DNA of 32,755 nucleotides, taken from contig JAKPQU010000137.1 in the NCBI GenBank assembly GCA_029555925.1, forward strand, positions 1 through 32,755. The letters are read 5' to 3'. Position 1 is the first letter of the stretch; each line of letters begins with the position of its first letter. The stretch comes from Bacillota bacterium. GTDB taxonomy: Bacteria; Eremiobacterota; SpSt-956; JAKJGF01. Positions 32,377 through 32,755 of this stretch are shown here, piece by piece. Made by a program: the position numbers and the translations under genes. Under the pieces are notes generated by a model. The model made no database searches and was not told the DNA's origin. It saw only the letters and a list, made by a program, of their open reading frames with translations.

Positions 32377-32400
32377 GTAACCTGTGACGCGTGACGCGTG
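32377..32400. repeat. Heptamer array upstream of the PfkB kinase
   Basis: GTAACCT, GTGACGC, GTGACGC, GTG: three to four units, 12 bases behind the kinase ATG in its leader. Confidence 0.75.
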
Positions 32401-32427
32401 GAATACTCCGTTTATAATAGAAAAATA

Positions 32428-32484
32428 ATGAACAGCGAACAGTGAGGGGAAATAATATTTATACGCCCACCACTGTTCACCGCT
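32428..32484. repeat. GTGANNN/GCGAACA heptamer hairpin
   Basis: AGCGAACAGTGAGGGG and, after an AT-rich loop, CACTGTTCACCGCT pair with a three-base bulge. It is built from GTGAACA-like heptamers and resembles those at 17288, 21991 and 4018. It lies just downstream of the partial HEAT-like gene's terminator. Confidence 0.5.
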
Positions 32485-32489
32485 AAAGA

Positions 32490-32523
32490 AACATGAGGAA
32501 AATCTGAAGACTCATCTCATGTT
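32490..32523 (-). terminator. Terminator-like hairpin after the partial HEAT-like gene
   Basis: On the minus strand AACATGAG pairs with CTCATGTT (eight pairs), followed by the T-rich TCTTTAG. It lies about 13 bases beyond the stop codon at 32536-32538. Confidence 0.45.
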
Positions 32524-32535
32524 ATATACAAGAAA

Positions 32536-32754
32536 TTAACTTTTTTTATACATACAGCGTGGTACAACATATTTAACAGGACATTTATCTGCATCGTCTC
32601 CATAAGGACATGTTATTACCATTTCAGTTAAAGCCACTTCTTCATCAACGGAATATCTGGTTACTCCAAGATTGTAGAGAGCATTACAGACATTACGTCT
32701 TACACTCCAGAAATCACATGTATTTATCAGTTCCTCCAGAGGAGCTATTGCCTT
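32536..32754 (-). CDS. C-terminal fragment of a HEAT-like repeat protein
   Basis: The last 72 codons of a gene that enters from beyond the right edge. The fragment APLEELINTCDFWSVRRNVCNALYNLG is a two-helix HEAT/PBS-lyase-type repeat with the conserved Arg-Arg turn. It is followed by a short tail with cysteines (ITCPYGDDADKCPVKYVVPRC), five in all. The cysteine spacing might bind a metal or form disulphides, but this cannot be decided from the fragment. HEAT repeats are protein-interaction scaffolds; function is otherwise unknown. Confidence 0.55.
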   Translation of the reverse strand, partial: KAIAPLEELINTCDFWSVRRNVCNALYNLGVTRYSVDEEVALTEMVITCPYGDDADKCPVKYVVPRCMYKKS

Positions 32755-32755
32755 T

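Overview
The window is AT-rich and gene-dense apart from several repeat-packed intergenic gaps. It looks chromosomal and comes from a bacterium with an outer membrane: it encodes two predicted lipoproteins, an MscS-type channel with a periplasmic N-terminal domain, and a chemoreceptor with a periplasmic c-type haem site. Very large multidomain signalling proteins, YbjN-like and DUF3352-like proteins and dense intergenic palindromes recall deep-branching candidate phyla such as Eremiobacterota (Xenobia) or Riflebacteria. That placement is a weak inference, because the window has no rRNA, tRNA or ribosomal-protein marker. No transposase, integrase, phage gene or CRISPR array was found.

Layout. 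1-1613: the end of an unrecognised protein, then a YgeY-type M20 hydrolase; their 3' ends meet across a short duplication. 1751-5617 (minus strand): a secreted HMA-fold protein without metal-binding cysteines, a DUF3352-like lipoprotein, and a two-gene unit of a GNAT-like/YbjN-like fusion plus a free-standing YbjN-like protein. 5765-6121: no protein gene, but a self-contained transcription unit with a consensus promoter, a folded body of about 320 nt and a strong intrinsic terminator, which I take as an unassigned structured RNA. 6250-9528: a haem-containing chemoreceptor, a zinc-ribbon protein, a YkgJ-type cysteine-cluster protein and a small hypothetical. 9648-15914: a 2088-residue TPR protein ending in a Ser/Thr kinase, probably translated from a leaderless mRNA. 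16009-16929: a YiiX/YebB-type papain-like hydrolase. 17442-21986: an alpha-2-macroglobulin lipoprotein with an intact thioester and a pseudopilin (GspG)-like domain at the bait-region position. 22302-29638: a 2071-residue Ser/Thr kinase-GAF-PAS-histidine kinase-receiver hybrid, translationally coupled to a receiver-histidine kinase protein. 29726-32754 (minus strand): an MscS channel, a PfkB sugar kinase and the end of a HEAT-like protein.

The genes do not form one metabolic pathway. The themes are phospho-signalling (two eukaryotic-type kinases and two histidine-kinase/receiver proteins), envelope sensing and defence (chemoreceptor, alpha-2-macroglobulin, MscS, lipoproteins), and small cysteine or metal-site proteins.

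The most distinctive non-coding feature is a layered repeat system. Heptamer arrays built on GTGACGC and its variants occur at about a dozen places. They form the core of two palindromic element families in every copy, and of one copy of a third family, although the arms of the families are unrelated. A further set of intergenic hairpins is built from GTGAATA/GTGAGTA-like heptamers.
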